Source: Beaufortia kweichowensis (lineage: Eukaryota; Chordata; Actinopteri; Cypriniformes; Gastromyzontidae). From it: a DNA stretch of 64,000 bases. The translations under genes and the position numbers were made by a program. Shown piece after piece: positions 60,672 through 64,000 of this stretch (position 1 is its first letter; every line of letters starts with the position of its first letter). Under the pieces are notes generated by a model, which was given only the letters and a program-made list of their open reading frames with translations, had not been told where the DNA came from and made no database searches. Location: the NCBI GenBank assembly GCA_019155185.1, contig CM032808.1, positions 12,280,607 through 12,344,606 on the forward strand. Reading direction: 5' to 3'.

Positions 60672-63600
60672 GAAAAGAGCAGACTTTACTTTCACTCGTC
60701 TCTCTCTTCATTTCTATGGGTGAGTTACTGAGCATTTAACTGGTTAGTGTAAGTTAGTCTTTTATCTAAGCAGATCTCTCATTGTCTCTGTAATCCTTTA
60801 AGTGGAACAATGGAGCGTGTTAGCAGGAGACTTAATCATTTCATGCATTCTTAAAATATGCAACAGTCCATTTTAAAAAATTATATACATTTCATTACCA
60901 TGTAAATGTTTGGCGTTGTCTAAATATACTTGAAATGAATATCTGTTGCATTGATCTGAAATGATCAATTTTACTCAATGCTTTGCAATAATTTTGACTG
61001 TAATAATGAAGTTTATTTCTAATCACATAAACATCTTGATGTATTTGAAAACTTTAATTGTTTTCAACTTTAGATTTCTGCATTTCAGGACAATCTGATT
61101 TTGCACCATATTTTTATGATAATGGCGCTGACAGCTTCAATGGAAACATGGCGTTATTTAGCGTTGCAGAAGACACATCTGTTGGTTCGTATTAAAATTC
61201 TTTTACACTGTGAACATTATAAAAACATGCCTAAAAACTGCATGTGTCAACGCAGATCACACTTAATGAATAGGATCAAATATGTGTTATTATAATGTAC
61301 CACGTTATTTTCAATGGAGAGGATGTGTATATTAGACTTTATATTTTATATAAATATACCCTGATAATTTAGAAAACATGAACTGGTTTATTAGATTATA
61401 GAATTGGGTGGTTAATTTAGGGTTCATTGTGATCACAAACCGGAGATGACAGATAATACTAGACACACACACATATATATACAATTGTGATTGTATCTTC
61501 CACAGGAACTCATTTATACACACTAAACGGCTCTGACCCAGAAGGGGACTCAGTGACATACGGCATGACCTTTGATAAAAGCTACAAAGAGTATTTCAGT
61601 GTTGAGCCCAAATCAGGTCACGTGACCCTTATCGAAAGTCTGGACAGAGAGGTGTGTGTGTTTATAATCTTAAAGCTATGATCCGTAACTTTTGACTTCT
61701 TTATCATCTCTGTTTGAAATGTGAAATTACTGTTTACTTTACATACTTTTTATTTACATGTTGGTGTCAAATTCTGTTAAACTGACATCTTTCACAAATG
61801 TAGGGATTATAGCTTTAACATTTCATTATGCTAAGGAGAGATTGTAGCTCATCTGTTTTAACAATAAATTTTTTTTAATGTTTAGGTTCAGGATGAGATT
61901 GTGACATTTGTGAGCATCACAGATGGCAGAAACAAGGTGACAAACTGAAGAAAACCACAACACAAAAATTAACTTAGCGTACAGCAGACGAAATACATCT
62001 CAAAACATGGACAGAAAATCACTACTGACATGTTTTCATTACAAAACAAAAAGGCTTCTGTACTTTTTTCGAAAGGGAAAATGCCTACATAGAGTACTGT
62101 ACAGATTTGACAGTTAATGTTTTTCATTCTATGCTACAAATCAATATCTTCAATTTGGTTGGTCAAATGTGCTTTATTTCTGATTCCTTCAGGTTGTGGA
62201 AAGAGTAAGTGTGTTTGTCTCAGATGCAAATGATGAAAAGCCAGAGTTTTTAAACTTACCGTTTATAGTGGACGTCCCTGAGGTGAGAATAATTTCCCTT
62301 ATGTTTTTATTACAACAGTTATAAGTTTAGTGTTATTAACGATTAATGTTCTTGTAATGAATATTTTGTATTGAAGGACACAGAAGCGGGCAGAAGCATC
62401 TACAGAGTTCAGGCTGTGGACAGAGACCTCGGGTCAGGAGGAAGCGTCACCTACTACCTGCAGGTCAAATAAAACATACACGTGCATCTGTGAGGACTAT
62501 CACATGTCCTCAAATTCATGTGATGCTCTTGGAATTCATTTATATTGCATTTGCTCACTGGTCTTTGTGTTTGGCTGCTTGTCACATTTGTTTTGTGATA
62601 GTTAGACTCAATAATCTGAGGTTTATGTTTATGCACATTTCAGATTTATTAGCATTTGTTTATCACACCTTGAAGCAGAGAAATAATCCTAAATGCTCAT
62701 TCATTTATTCTCTCATCAGCATGTCTTTTGAGGGCAAAATTTAAAGTCTTTAAAAGTCTTTTTGTGTTTTTTTCCACAGTCTGCACTTAACACTAAATTC
62801 ACCATAGATGGTCACAGTGGAGTTCTGCGCATTAAACCCGGTGAATTGCTGGACTATGAACTCTCCAGGACTCACTTTCTTACTGTGGTTGCAAAGGTGA
62901 AGATATAAATCAAGAGAATAAACCTTTCTGTTTTAGAGCAGTTTTACAATAAAATCACATCAAAATGCCTGTGGGTTTTAATAATTTTTTTTAGGTATCA
63001 ACACATAATAGCTGTATATTCTTTTACAGGATGGTGGTGGTAAATATCACGAAAAGTACCACATTATGACCTCTTCAGCGATTATAACCATCAATGTACT
63101 TGATGCTCAAGATTCTCCTCCAGTATTTGTTGGTACTCCATATTTTGGATATGTCTATGAAGTCTCTGTTCCAGTAAGTGACACGATTACTATAATATCG
63201 CAACTAATATAATAAACAACCACTTAGAAAACTGAACCATAAATGTCTGCAACATCATCTGTAAATTATATTTATAAGTTGTCTTTTTTTTAATCAGGGA
63301 TCAGAAATATTCACTGTATTTGCGAAGGACGGCGATCAAAACAACGTCAATCCCATCCAGTATTCCATCCTCAATGGTACCATCTGAATTTTTTTAACTT
63401 GACAGCCCGACACCTGGTTCATGTTTTCTGGTTAAACATTGTTGAATGAATCATCTTTACTAATATTCAGGACTGTGTGTTTGCATCAGGCGGTGAACAA
63501 TTCTTCAGCATCAACAGCACCAGCGGCTGTATTAGCTTGACATCATTTCCTGTACAGCTGAGGAATGAGCTATATGAACTACAAGTCAAGGTTGGCTACA

Positions 63601-64000
63601 TTTATCAGAAAAACACATGGAGTAGAAATGGCAAAGTAGCGTCATTATAAGGTTTTCTTTATTTGAAGGCATCAGAAGTTGGTCCTGACAACCAGTTACT
63701 CGACTTCGCCATTACCATGGTGACTATTCGTGTGATGGACCTCAACAACCACCCACCAACCTTCTACGACGAGACCGGTCCGCAAAGCACATTCGAGTTG
63801 ACCATGTATGAGCATCCACCTGAAGGAGAAATCCTCAGAGGTCTGAAGATCACAGTGAATGACTCAGATCAGGTGATTGAATGAATAAATGAATGAATGT
63901 TGTGTAAGTTTCATCACATCAGTTGTATTGTAACTCTCTATCTCTCTATCTTTTGTTTATCTTCATGATTGTGTATTAATATAGGGAGCAAATGCTAAAT
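60668..64000 (+). CDS. cdhr1: Cadherin-related family member 1 (photoreceptor cadherin), 5' part
   Basis: Twelve exons (60668-60719, 61089-61184, 61506-61651, 61886-61936, 62193-62282, 62377-62463, 62780-62896, 63030-63173, 63298-63376, 63490-63590, 63669-63872, 63985-end) join in frame to 394 codons and continue past the window. Residues 1-17 are the signal peptide (LLSLVSLFIS). EC1 ends at DANDEKPEF (126-134), EC2 at DAQDSPPVF (238-246, DxQD instead of DxND), and EC3 at DLNNHPPTF (345-353, DxNN). LDRE, NGSDPEGD and AVDRDLGSGG are cadherin Ca2+-site segments. Text such as VFVGTPYFGYVYE and HPPEGEILRGLKITVNDSDQ is diagnostic of CDHR1 (PCDH21). The protein sits at the base of photoreceptor outer-segment discs; human mutations cause cone-rod dystrophy. 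Teleosts can have a and b copies; I cannot say which this is. Donors of exons 2 (GTTCGT) and 6 (GTCAAA) are weak. Confidence 0.96.

Overview
The window is vertebrate nuclear DNA, almost certainly from a cyprinid (carp or zebrafish-like) teleost. It has long AT-rich introns and intergenic stretches, GT-AG split genes, microsatellites, tails of an L2/SINE-type repeat, and several copies of the short palindromic transposon (TTAAAGG…TCACCC ends) that is very common in cyprinid genomes. I found no bacterial, plasmid, viral-gene or CRISPR-like content. Gene calls come from conceptual splicing by eye. Every internal junction listed keeps the reading frame, apart from one frameshift described below.

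Layout. 1-~5.1 kb: probable terminal coding exon (1479-1525, +) and long 3'UTR of a gene I cannot name, with a striking G/C-rich hairpin and a G-quadruplex motif. ~5-20 kb: gene desert with transposon relics and several GC-richer, homeodomain-site-rich patches that look like conserved non-coding elements. 20.9-27.5 kb (-): c1qtnf1, a secreted collagen/C1q-domain adipokine. 29.5-38 kb (+): csnk1d, casein kinase 1 delta. 39-44.4 kb (-): slc16a3 (MCT4), a lactate/proton transporter. 45.6-54.9 kb (+): ccdc57, a centrosomal coiled-coil protein. 55.5-58.8 kb (+): ghitm (TMBIM5), a mitochondrial inner-membrane protein. 60.6-64 kb (+): 5' part of cdhr1, the photoreceptor cadherin, running off the window.

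The genes are not one pathway. From established gene maps, the order c1qtnf1-csnk1d-slc16a3-ccdc57 recalls human 17q25.3, while ghitm-cdhr1 recalls human 10q23.1. The window therefore spans a junction of two ancestral synteny blocks, between ccdc57 and ghitm.

Most notable: (i) a one-base frameshift in ccdc57 exon 6, with a possible rescuing tandem splice acceptor 14 nt downstream; (ii) a GC-AG intron in ccdc57; (iii) an alternative, fully open terminal exon in csnk1d predicting a 34-residue alternative tail; (iv) a near-perfect RFX X-box palindrome upstream of the centrosomal gene ccdc57; (v) paired HIF-type ACGTGC sites upstream of a candidate slc16a3 first exon; (vi) a composite NRL/CRX-like site upstream of cdhr1; (vii) uORFs that end at or next to the start codons of ccdc57 and cdhr1; (viii) the 3'UTR hairpin at 1909-1966.
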